Shown here: positions 53,125 through 60,597 of the stretch, piece after piece
Layout of the letters: each line of letters starts with the position of its first letter
How positions within the stretch are numbered: the stretch's first letter is position 1
DNA from: Treponema sp.
GTDB lineage: Bacteria; Spirochaetota; Spirochaetia; Treponematales; Treponemataceae
Assembly (NCBI GenBank): GCA_016286365.1
Contig: JAEESN010000003.1
Coordinates: 124,001-188,000 of the forward strand
Direction of reading: 5' to 3'
Length of the DNA stretch: 64,000 nucleotides
Translations under genes and position numbers: made by a program
Notes under the pieces: model-generated
Told to the model about the DNA's origin: nothing
Seen by the model: only the letters and a program-made list of their open reading frames with translations
Database searches by the model: none

Positions 53125-53179
53125 AAAAAAAACCTTTTAAAACCCGCCATATTATATCATCGGCAGATATTAAAAGGTT
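53125..53179 (-). terminator. Terminator after tex containing the next gene's promoter
   Basis: Perfect 10-bp arms AACCTTTTAA (53170-53179) and TTAAAAGGTT (53131-53140) are followed by a T run on the minus strand. The 29-base loop contains a minus-strand TATAAT (53151-53156) about 35 bases from the lipoprotein start. The T run merges into the AGGAG ribosome-binding site. Confidence 0.6.
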
Positions 53180-53241
53180 ACATATATTTTAAGAAAATTT
53201 TAAGAATTTACTTATTTTACTGATATTTTAACACAAATTCT

Positions 53242-55638
53242 CTATTTCTGGTTAAAAAATGCTGCAAAAGGATTATAGCTCATTCCTTCGTCGGAATTCT
53301 GTGTATATTTTTTGTTTTCCTGACTGTCGGCCTTAAAACTATCCCTGTTTGGATTTTTCTTAACCACAACACGTCTTGCATTACCGTTTCCAGAACCCTG
53401 ATTAAAGCCTTCCGGACGATTTTCGCGCTTTGGTGCAGATTTCTGACCAGTTCCGGCTCTTCCTGCAGCATCACTCTTAAGCGAAAGACTGATACGGCGG
53501 CGAACCTGATCAAGTTCAAGGATTGTAAATTCGTGTACATCGCCTACTTTTACAACTTCCATAGGATCTTTTACAAAGCTGTCGCTCAATTCAGATACGT
53601 GAATAAGACCTGTTTCGTGAAGACCAATGTCTACAAAGGCACCAAAATCTACTACATTCTTGATTTTTCCGGTTACCTTCATTCCTTCTTTTAAATCTTC
53701 AAACTGAACGACACCTTTCTGCATGATTGGAGCAGGGTATCCGTCACGAGGGTCGCGGTTTGGCTTCTGGAGTTCTTCTACAATATCTTTTACTGTTGTA
53801 ACACCAAGGTTGTATTTAGCTGCAACTTCATCAATCTTAGAAGATGAAACTTTTTCTCCCTTCTGGATGAGAGGTAAAAATTCGCGTGCTGCGTCGTAGT
53901 TTTCAGGATGAACCCATGTATTGTCCAAAGGATCCGAGCTTTCTGCAATCTTCAAAAATCCTGCACACTGTTCGTAAGCTTTTGGACCAAGCCCCGGAAC
54001 ATTCTTTAAGTCTTCGCGGCTCTTAATCTTTCCGTTTGCATCGCGGTATGCAACAATTTTCTTTGCTGTAGGACCGTTGATTCCCGAAACATATTTAAGA
54101 AGAGAATAGCTTGCTGTATTAAGGTTTACACCAACGTTATTTACAACAGAACCAACAACTTCATCAAGCTGTTCTGCAAGTTTTTTCTGATTTACATCGT
54201 GCTGGTAAAGTCCGACACCAATTGCCTTAGGATCAATCTTTACAAGTTCAGAAAGAGGGTCCTGAAGGCGGCGTCCCATTGAAATTGCTCCACGGATTGT
54301 TAAGTCTAAATCAGGGAATTCTTCGCGTGCAATGTCGGAAGCAGAATAAACTGAAGCACCAGATTCATCTACAACTGTATAAACTACATCGCTGTAGTTT
54401 TCGCTTATTACCTTGCTCACAATTTCCTGAACTTCCTGACTTCCGGTTCCGTTTCCAACTGCTACAACCTGAATATCATACTTATCGATTGCGTCGTTTA
54501 TCTGTTTGTAAGAATCTTCCGGATCCTGTACCTGAAAAAACTTAAAATAACCAAGATATTTTCCTGTTTCATCAAGGGCGGCACATTTTGTACCGGTTCT
54601 GATACCTGGGTCTACACCAAGAACGCGGCTTCCCTTAATCGGCTGAGTCATCAAAAGATTCTTTAAGTTTTCGCTGAAAATACCAATTCCGTGAACATCT
54701 GCTTCGTCTGCTTCGTCGCTACGGATTTCGCGAACAACGGCAGGAGAAAGAAGGCGAACAACACCATCTTCAATTGCGTCTGAATGATATTTGTTATTAA
54801 TAGAATAATTTTTCTGCAAAAGCTTTACTGCAGCATCTACATCAACGTCGATTGTAACTTCGAGTGCACCTTCGCGTTCTGCTCGATTGATGGCAAGAAT
54901 ACGGTGAGGTTTTACCTGATTCAAAGGTTCTTTAAAATCCCAGTACATCTGATAAGTTGATTCTTTCTTTGCTGTTTCTTCGTCTTTACCTTCCGGAACA
55001 ATACCCTTAGTTACCATGTTTCCTTCTTTTAAATACAGAGCGTGAACAGCTTCTCGGTTTGAAGTTTCCTGGCTTACTCTTTCTGCAACAATGTCCTTAG
55101 CGCCTTCAAGAGCATCAAAAGCGGTTTCTACGTTTAATGCAGAATCTTCGTTATCTGTTTTAATAAATTTTTCTGCTTCTTTTTCGCATGCTGCATCATC
55201 ATGTTCTGCGATAATGAAATCTGCAAGCGGTTCAAGACCTTTTTCTGCAGCAATCATACCGCGAGTCTTCTTCTTTTTCTTGAACGGAGCCCAGAGATCT
55301 TCGAGTGCAGTTAAAGTTGTTGCAGACATTGCGGCATTATAAAGAGATTCTGTGAGTTTTCCCTGTGCAAAAATGCCTTTTACAATTTCGAGTCGTCTGT
55401 CTTCCAGATTCTTATATGATTTAAAAAGATGATCACAATCGCGTACCTGAACTTCGTCCAGAGAGCCATGTTTTTCTTTTCGGTAACGGCTGATAAAAGG
55501 AATGGTACATCCTTCGTTTACAAGGCTGATTACAGCGCTTACCTGCTGAAGACGAATGTTCAATTCTTCGGCAATTTTCTTCATAATGTCAACTTCGTTG
55601 ACAACCAGTGAGTCGATTAATTCTTGTGTAAATTCCAT
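53242..55638 (-). CDS. tex: Tex-family S1 RNA-binding protein
   Basis: A 798-residue transcription-associated protein. It has the Tex N-terminal helical domain, a YqgF/RNase H-like domain (RVLGVDPGIRTGTKCAALD), helix-hairpin-helix motifs (GINGPTAKKIVAYRD, LKNVPGLGPKAYEQC), and an S1 domain (GMKVTGKIKNVVDFGAFVDI). The ~75-residue C-terminal tail, rich in Asn, Lys and Gly, extends beyond the usual end. The start region carries several possible Met codons; the longest open frame is used and is not certain. Confidence 0.94.
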   Translation of the reverse strand: MEFTQELIDSLVVNEVDIMKKIAEELNIRLQQVSAVISLVNEGCTIPFISRYRKEKHGSLDEVQVRDCDHLFKSYKNLEDRRLEIVKGIFAQGKLTESLYNAAMSATTLTALEDLWAPFKKKKKTRGMIAAEKGLEPLADFIIAEHDDAACEKEAEKFIKTDNEDSALNVETAFDALEGAKDIVAERVSQETSNREAVHALYLKEGNMVTKGIVPEGKDEETAKKESTYQMYWDFKEPLNQVKPHRILAINRAEREGALEVTIDVDVDAAVKLLQKNYSINNKYHSDAIEDGVVRLLSPAVVREIRSDEADEADVHGIGIFSENLKNLLMTQPIKGSRVLGVDPGIRTGTKCAALDETGKYLGYFKFFQVQDPEDSYKQINDAIDKYDIQVVAVGNGTGSQEVQEIVSKVISENYSDVVYTVVDESGASVYSASDIAREEFPDLDLTIRGAISMGRRLQDPLSELVKIDPKAIGVGLYQHDVNQKKLAEQLDEVVGSVVNNVGVNLNTASYSLLKYVSGINGPTAKKIVAYRDANGKIKSREDLKNVPGLGPKAYEQCAGFLKIAESSDPLDNTWVHPENYDAAREFLPLIQKGEKVSSSKIDEVAAKYNLGVTTVKDIVEELQKPNRDPRDGYPAPIMQKGVVQFEDLKEGMKVTGKIKNVVDFGAFVDIGLHETGLIHVSELSDSFVKDPMEVVKVGDVHEFTILELDQVRRRISLSLKSDAAGRAGTGQKSAPKRENRPEGFNQGSGNGNARRVVVKKNPNRDSFKADSQENKKYTQNSDEGMSYNPFAAFFNQK

Positions 55639-55695
55639 AAGTGTGTGTGCGTTTTTTAATAACGCTTTTTCCCCTAAAAAAGTTGTAGGGATATT

Positions 55696-56586
55696 CTACA
55701 GATTAATTTCCATATCTTCAACATTATTTGGTAAATTCTTGTTCTCAATCATAGAAAGAGTAACTTTACCAATAAGGTTTCTGTAGTTGTTGGCCATAAG
55801 ATTGTAGATATTTGGAATAACAAGCTGTCTGTATCTTTCGCTCAAACCGTTTAAGCCGTTATCATCAAGGAAGGCAAATACATAAAGGGTGTCATTTTCG
55901 CCGACCGGACGCTTCATCATCAAAACTGCACTGGCACGGATTAAAAGTCCCTTTAAATGGAAATCCATTGCTTCTATCTTTTCGAATTCCTTTACATCGA
56001 GCTTGCCGTTCGGATAGATGAATGAAAAGTGCGAAAGACTTATATCCTGCATTGTTCCCGAATACTGTGTTCCTTCGTGATTAAAAACAAAGGTATAAGC
56101 TTTTGTACACAATGCACGAATGTTTTTTCTTCGACCCTGTGCCTGGTTAGCATATAAAATTTTCTGGATGATAAAGAAGTTTTCGCTCTTATTGTATTCC
56201 AACTGAACACATCCGCATTTTATACCAAGGTCGTAATTAAACAGTTTTTCGAGCTTACCTTTTACTTCCTTATCCGGACGTTTTACAAAAGTAACCCCGA
56301 TATAAACCTTGTTTTCGTACTTAAACTGAAGGTCGCTTATAAAGTTGAACCAGTTTAAATCGGTAATAGTGTAATCAATATTAAAAATCAAGATGATGTC
56401 ATGGAAAATTGAAACCAGAATATCGATTTTCTGCTCGAGCGGCATGTTTTTATTATATTCAACAAAATAACACTCATAGCCGAGGGCAAAATAATCTTCC
56501 AGATATGTTTCGGGAAACAAAGACATATCCGGTGTTATAAAGAACGTCTTTCTGCCTATAGCAAAATCTTTTACGGTAATTGCCAA
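55696..56586 (-). CDS. PilZ-domain protein with altered ligand motif
   Basis: A 296-residue protein with an uncharacterised N-terminal half and a C-terminal PilZ domain. The arginine motif is present (RRKNIR) but the second motif reads DISLSHF where the consensus D/N-x-S-x-x-G ends in Gly, so cyclic di-GMP binding is uncertain. I propose a TTG start at 56586 because GGAG lies 6 bases upstream; a longer frame to 56640 exists. A diguanylate cyclase is encoded at 34448. Confidence 0.72.
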   Translation of the reverse strand: MAITVKDFAIGRKTFFITPDMSLFPETYLEDYFALGYECYFVEYNKNMPLEQKIDILVSIFHDIILIFNIDYTITDLNWFNFISDLQFKYENKVYIGVTFVKRPDKEVKGKLEKLFNYDLGIKCGCVQLEYNKSENFFIIQKILYANQAQGRRKNIRALCTKAYTFVFNHEGTQYSGTMQDISLSHFSFIYPNGKLDVKEFEKIEAMDFHLKGLLIRASAVLMMKRPVGENDTLYVFAFLDDNGLNGLSERYRQLVIPNIYNLMANNYRNLIGKVTLSMIENKNLPNNVEDMEINL

Positions 56587-56645
56587 ATTCTTCTCCTGAA
56601 AAAAATGATTTAAAACACATTTTGATAAACTTTTTGGCAAATTAC

Positions 56646-56651
56646 ATTATA
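56646..56651 (-). promoter_or_regulatory. TATAAT box for the PilZ gene
   Basis: A minus-strand TATAAT about 60 bases before the proposed TTG start; -35 is weak (TTTGTT at 17 bases). Confidence 0.45.
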
Positions 56652-56708
56652 TACCATATTTGAGAATAAACAAATTTTTTTTTCTATTAATAGTATCTTT
56701 TTTTACGA

Positions 56709-57941
56709 CTAAATAAATCTGAATACCTGACGGTGTTCGGCCATATTTGTCTTATCTGCTACAATATAAGTTCCTACCATTGCAGTTGCAGTATCAATCA
56801 ATGTAGAGAAAGAACTGATTACAACTAATGCAGGAGCAAGAAGATTGTAGCTTGTTTCGAATCCTTTTCCGAATTTCTGGCACAAAATTGTAAGAAGGAT
56901 AAAAGCTCCTCCGGATGGCACGTTTCCTAAGAAGAAAGAAAGTGCAAACGAAAGGAAGAAAATAGAAATAATATCCTGGAACGGAAGACTTAAGCTTGAA
57001 TAAGACCTCCAGATGATTACAAAGCTGATTGTTGCTACAAGAGAAGAACCTCCGCGTGCAAAAATAGAGAAAATAGGGAGAACAGAACCGCCGCTTCTTC
57101 GTCTGATTCCAAGACTGTCTTTTCCATGGCGGATTAAAACAGGAAGTGTAAAGTTTGCGTCGCCGCTTATGAATCCCATGAACATTGGAGCAAGACTCGC
57201 ATAAATGATTTTATATGGATGCTGTTCGCGACAAAGATATCTGATTGCAAGCGGATAGATAACACCAATTATAATCAGGAAATCTACGGTAAAGAGGGCA
57301 ATCATAGGTCCAAAAATACCCTTCTGTAAAGTTCCCTTAAACTGAATTGTCCAATAACACATTAAAGCAATTACGAGGATGCACAAAACTTCAGAGAAGA
57401 ATGATGAAATCTTAAAGAAAAGGTGTGATAAAGAATCTGCAAGTGTGTAAACCGGTTTGAATGTATTCTGATCTGAATAACAGAACCATCCGATGAGCAT
57501 TGCAAAGAAGAAACAAACTAAAAGATATCCACCGTTTGCAAGAGAAGCAAATGCAGATGCCGGGAACAATGCTTTTAACATGTTTCCGATATTGATTGCA
57601 GAAATATCAGCAGCTTCTTCAATACCTGTAGGCGGAATTCGAGGAAGCTTTACAATTCCTACAGAAACAAGTCCGAGTAAAGTAAGAAGGAAAGATGTTA
57701 CAATGATGATAGCAAATGTCCAGAGAGCTGTTTTTCCTACTATATTAGAAATTCTAAGCTTATTAACAGAAACGATTGCTGTACAGAAAACTAAAGGTAC
57801 AACAAGATAACGTCCAAACTGAATACAAAGCTCTGTAATAAAAGTAATAATTGAAGAACCAGTCGCATTATTCCATGGAAGAATAAGGGCTGCAACAACG
57901 CCAAAAATAATACCAATTAAATATCTAATCCAAACTTTCAT
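56709..57941 (-). CDS. Dicarboxylate/amino acid:cation symporter (DAACS)
   Basis: A 410-residue membrane transporter with about eight to ten helices and two re-entrant loops. Family hallmarks include the Ser-rich loop region (GGSSLVATISF), FFLGNVPSGGAF, and the late helix with DTATAMVGTYIV. It probably takes up glutamate, aspartate or C4-dicarboxylates with Na+ or H+. I start it at 57941: TATAAT lies 6 bases upstream and there is no ribosome-binding site; an upstream in-frame ATG at 57977 lies inside the inverted repeat beyond the promoter. Confidence 0.88.
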   Translation of the reverse strand: MKVWIRYLIGIIFGVVAALILPWNNATGSSIITFITELCIQFGRYLVVPLVFCTAIVSVNKLRISNIVGKTALWTFAIIIVTSFLLTLLGLVSVGIVKLPRIPPTGIEEAADISAINIGNMLKALFPASAFASLANGGYLLVCFFFAMLIGWFCYSDQNTFKPVYTLADSLSHLFFKISSFFSEVLCILVIALMCYWTIQFKGTLQKGIFGPMIALFTVDFLIIIGVIYPLAIRYLCREQHPYKIIYASLAPMFMGFISGDANFTLPVLIRHGKDSLGIRRRSGGSVLPIFSIFARGGSSLVATISFVIIWRSYSSLSLPFQDIISIFFLSFALSFFLGNVPSGGAFILLTILCQKFGKGFETSYNLLAPALVVISSFSTLIDTATAMVGTYIVADKTNMAEHRQVFRFI

Positions 57942-57946
57942 ATTAT

Positions 57947-57991
57947 TATTATAACATACTATGGTATCACAATCCATAGTGTGTTATAATA
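57947..57991. promoter_or_regulatory. Overlapping divergent leaderless promoters in a long inverted repeat
   Basis: Arms of 18 bases with one mismatch (57947-57964 and 57974-57991) around a 9-base loop; each arm holds one promoter's TATAAT (57948-57953 minus, 57985-57990 plus). Each box ends 6 bases before its start codon. The two -35 regions (TGGATT minus, TGGTAT plus) fall within or beside the opposite arm. Confidence 0.7.
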
Positions 57992-57996
57992 TAATT

Positions 57997-58719
57997 ATGT
58001 CAGATATTTTAGTTGCAGGCAAAGATTTGCCGGATATTCTTGAATTCGCAGAAGGATTCATAGCTAACAAAAAGGTTTATACATCAGTTAAAAAAGATGT
58101 AGATTTATCAACTTTCGAATCGGAAGGAATTTATTCCTGTAACTGGAATAAATCTTCTGCAATTTCTGCAAGAAATTTCATCATAAAAGCAGAAACAACC
58201 TTACCCGACCTTTCTCAGTATGTTGTCTTCTTTGACACTCAGTATTATGCCTCTAAATTTGAATTAGACAGAACAGAAAGCGTTTCTCTTGCCGTAGACG
58301 CAATGTTTGCAAACTATCAGCTTTTGGTAAACGAGATTTTACTCCGTCTTGAACAGAGAAAAGACCCTGTTGTTGTTTCTTTCCTTGTAAAAACATACCC
58401 TTCAAGATTCGAAACTCTCCATTCTTCGGGAAAAACAAGCCTTGTACCTTCGAGCAATATTGTAAATGCAGCTCAGAATGCATTTATTTCTCTTGCAGAA
58501 AACGTTTCGACCCTTGTTCAGGATAAAACATATATGTCTGTTCTTCTTGCAAAATGCGATCCTTCAAATGAATTATACGATAACGACCACGAACTTGGAG
58601 AATGGATGGCAAAAGCTCTTGATTCTGTAGCAGCAATGAAGTCTAAACAGACAGCAAAACAGGCTTCTCAGTGGATTCGTCCGGGTTCCAGAGTTGCTGG
58701 TTTTTCGCTTTTCAAATAA
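57997..58719 (+). CDS. Cytoplasmic protein of unknown function
   Basis: A 240-residue soluble protein. The N-terminal half has a Rossmann-like beta-alpha pattern (ILVAGKDLPDILEFAEGFI, YVVFFDTQYYASKF) faintly like short-chain dehydrogenases, without their catalytic Tyr-x3-Lys. The frame opens at 57961, but the ATG at 57997 fits the TATAAT box 6 bases upstream. mgtC follows 20 bases later and may be co-transcribed. Confidence 0.6.
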   Translation: MSDILVAGKDLPDILEFAEGFIANKKVYTSVKKDVDLSTFESEGIYSCNWNKSSAISARNFIIKAETTLPDLSQYVVFFDTQYYASKFELDRTESVSLAVDAMFANYQLLVNEILLRLEQRKDPVVVSFLVKTYPSRFETLHSSGKTSLVPSSNIVNAAQNAFISLAENVSTLVQDKTYMSVLLAKCDPSNELYDNDHELGEWMAKALDSVAAMKSKQTAKQASQWIRPGSRVAGFSLFK

Positions 58720-58739
58720 GAAATAACAGGATGTGATTG

Positions 58740-59423
58740 ATGTTGGAATTTATTTCCCAGAATGTTTATCTTGATTATCTTATCCGCCTTACAGCAAGCC
58801 TTATCTGCGGACTTTTGCTCGGTTTTGAGCGAAAGCTACGCCAGCACACTGTTGGTGTAAGAACTTTAACTCTAATCAGCATTTCTTCGGGCATGCTCAG
58901 CATTCTTTCTTCGTATATGGCATCTACAGGGGCTGTTCCCGGAGATCCAACGCGTATATCTGCGGCAGTAATCACTGGTATAGGATTTTTGGGTGCGGGA
59001 GCGATTGTAACCCAGGGATTAAATATCCGCGGGCTTACTTCGGCAGCGATTACTTTTACGGCGGCTTCTTTAGGACTAACTTGTGGAGCAGGACTTTATA
59101 TTCCGGCCGCAATTATCCTTGCATTCTCGTTCATCACACTCTTTATAATCAATAAAATAGAAAAAAAGCTCTTCCCGGCAGAAAAACGAAAAATGCTTTC
59201 CATTACAATGTCTAATAATAATCCGGATGAAGATCAGATTAAAAAAATAATCAGAAAACAGAAAATCGTGATTCACGATCTTGATATAAGATACTCTTCT
59301 GAAGAAAAACAGGTAAAACTCATCTATACGATACAGGCTCCGGACTCTTTAAAGCCTTTTGTCCTCATAAATGAGCTTACAGAAATCGCCGGAATTCAGA
59401 AAATCGAATTATCCAAAAACTAG
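58740..59423 (+). CDS. mgtC: MgtC/SapB family membrane protein
   Basis: A 227-residue protein with four or five membrane helices and the family's conserved block (GFERKLRQHTVGVRTLTLIS, GFLGAGAIVTQG, RGLTSAAITFTAASLGLTCG), followed by an ACT-like cytoplasmic domain. Members relate to magnesium homeostasis and survival at low Mg2+, by an unclear mechanism. I start it at the ATG at 58740 with AGGA 8 bases upstream; a TTG three bases earlier is in frame. Confidence 0.9.
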   Translation: MLEFISQNVYLDYLIRLTASLICGLLLGFERKLRQHTVGVRTLTLISISSGMLSILSSYMASTGAVPGDPTRISAAVITGIGFLGAGAIVTQGLNIRGLTSAAITFTAASLGLTCGAGLYIPAAIILAFSFITLFIINKIEKKLFPAEKRKMLSITMSNNNPDEDQIKKIIRKQKIVIHDLDIRYSSEEKQVKLIYTIQAPDSLKPFVLINELTEIAGIQKIELSKN

Positions 59424-59433
59424 GATTTTTTAC

Positions 59434-59462
59434 TTGTTAGTTAAAGCTTTTCTTATTATAAT
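59434..59462 (+). promoter_or_regulatory. Promoter of rsmI, leaderless
   Basis: TTGTTA (59434-59439), 17-base spacer, TATAAT (59457-59462), then 6 bases to the GTG start codon. Best -35/-10 pair among the leaderless candidates. Confidence 0.65.
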
Positions 59463-59468
59463 ATAATT

Positions 59469-60149
59469 GTGTCAGTACTATATGTTGTTGGAACACCTAT
59501 TGGAAATCTTGGAGATATAACTTACAGGGCAATAGAAACTCTTAAGTCTGTAGATTTTATTGCGGCCGAAGATACACTCCATACTTTACAGCTTTTGAAT
59601 CATTTTGAGATAAAAAAGCCTATGATTTCCTGCAGGGCCCAGAACGAAAGAACTGCCGGAGAAAAAATAGTTAAATTGCTGGACGAAGGCCATAATGTTG
59701 CTTATGCAAGCGATGCCGGAACTCCGGGAATAAGCGATCCGGGCGCTGTTCTGGTAGATTTAGTCCGGGAAGCGGGACACGATGTTGTACCAATTCCAGG
59801 CGCATCGGCTTTTGCCACACTGATTAGTGTAGCGGGTTCGGGTGGAAAAACCTTGATTTTTGAAGGCTTTTTATCGCCAAAACCGGGTAAAAGACGTTCA
59901 AGATTAAAAGAACTGATGGATACTGGAGACGCTGTAATTATTTACGAATCTCCGTTCAGAATTACTAAACTTTTAATTGACGTTGCCGATATAGATAGTA
60001 CCAGGCGTGTAGTAGTTGGCAGGGAACTGACTAAACTCCACGAGGAGATTATTAGCGGTTCAGCTGAAGACTTAAAGAATAATTTTGCAAACAGACAATC
60101 CATAAAAGGAGAGTTTGCAATTTTTATTTCTGGAACAAAAAAGACCTAA
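59469..60149 (+). CDS. rsmI: 16S rRNA 2'-O-methyltransferase RsmI
   Basis: Methylates the ribose of C1402 in 16S rRNA. Tetrapyrrole-methylase fold with VVGTPIGNLGDITYRA, AAEDTLHT, YASDAGTPGISDPG and PIPGASAFATLIS. At 226 residues it lacks the C-terminal ~55 residues found in many RsmI proteins (about 280). It begins with GTG directly after a leaderless-type promoter. flgM follows, with its sigma-28 promoter overlapping the rsmI stop codon. Confidence 0.93.
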   Translation: MSVLYVVGTPIGNLGDITYRAIETLKSVDFIAAEDTLHTLQLLNHFEIKKPMISCRAQNERTAGEKIVKLLDEGHNVAYASDAGTPGISDPGAVLVDLVREAGHDVVPIPGASAFATLISVAGSGGKTLIFEGFLSPKPGKRRSRLKELMDTGDAVIIYESPFRITKLLIDVADIDSTRRVVVGRELTKLHEEIISGSAEDLKNNFANRQSIKGEFAIFISGTKKT

Positions 60150-60173
60150 ACTTTCTGAAATATCTACCGATAA
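60147..60173 (+). promoter_or_regulatory. Sigma-28 (FliA-type) promoter of flgM
   Basis: TAAA (60147-60150), exactly 15 bases, ACCGATAA (60166-60173), against the consensus TAAA-N15-GCCGATAA: one mismatch. The TAAA shares its bases with the rsmI stop codon. Confidence 0.75.
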
Positions 60174-60198
60174 TTTAAAGGTAGAGGGGTAGGACGTT

Positions 60199-60486
60199 AT
60201 GATGATAAATGGTGTAAACAATGTTACTCAATTGAACAATGTTCAGAACATCCGCAAGACAGATAACTCTGCAAGAATTAATGCAGAATCTGACTCTATT
60301 TCAGTTTCAAAAGAAGCTGTTGAAATGGCTGAAGCTTACTACCTTGATAAGGTAGCAGCAGAAACTCCTGATGTAAGAGCTGATCGTATAGCAGAAGTAA
60401 AAGCCAGAATTAAAGATCCGTCATATTTAAGCGACGCTGTTATACAGTCAACTGCTGAAAAATTTTTGACAAGTATTGGTCTTTAA
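60199..60486 (+). CDS. flgM: Anti-sigma-28 factor FlgM
   Basis: A 95-residue protein with the FlgM layout: a flexible Asn-rich N-terminus and a C-terminal sigma-binding helix region (ADRIAEVKARIKDPSYLSDA). FlgM holds sigma-28 inactive until the hook is complete, then is exported. The sigma-28-type promoter just upstream gives negative feedback. Two adjacent ATG codons follow an AGGA site; the second (60202) has the better spacing of 7 bases. A strong terminator follows, so the gene is monocistronic from this promoter. Confidence 0.88.
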   Translation: MMINGVNNVTQLNNVQNIRKTDNSARINAESDSISVSKEAVEMAEAYYLDKVAAETPDVRADRIAEVKARIKDPSYLSDAVIQSTAEKFLTSIGL

Positions 60487-60524
60487 TTTTAGTTGAATAA
60501 TTTCAGTCAGCATATTTTGGATTC

Positions 60525-60557
60525 AAAGACGGAATGAATTTTTCCGTCTTTTTTTTT
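60525..60557 (+). terminator. Rho-independent terminator after flgM
   Basis: 9-bp perfect stem AAGACGGAA/TTCCGTCTT (60526-60534 with 60542-60550), 7-base loop, followed by a T run. Confidence 0.9.
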
Positions 60558-60597
60558 AATTCTTAAATTCGACCTAAGAAAAAAGAGGGATTTATAA

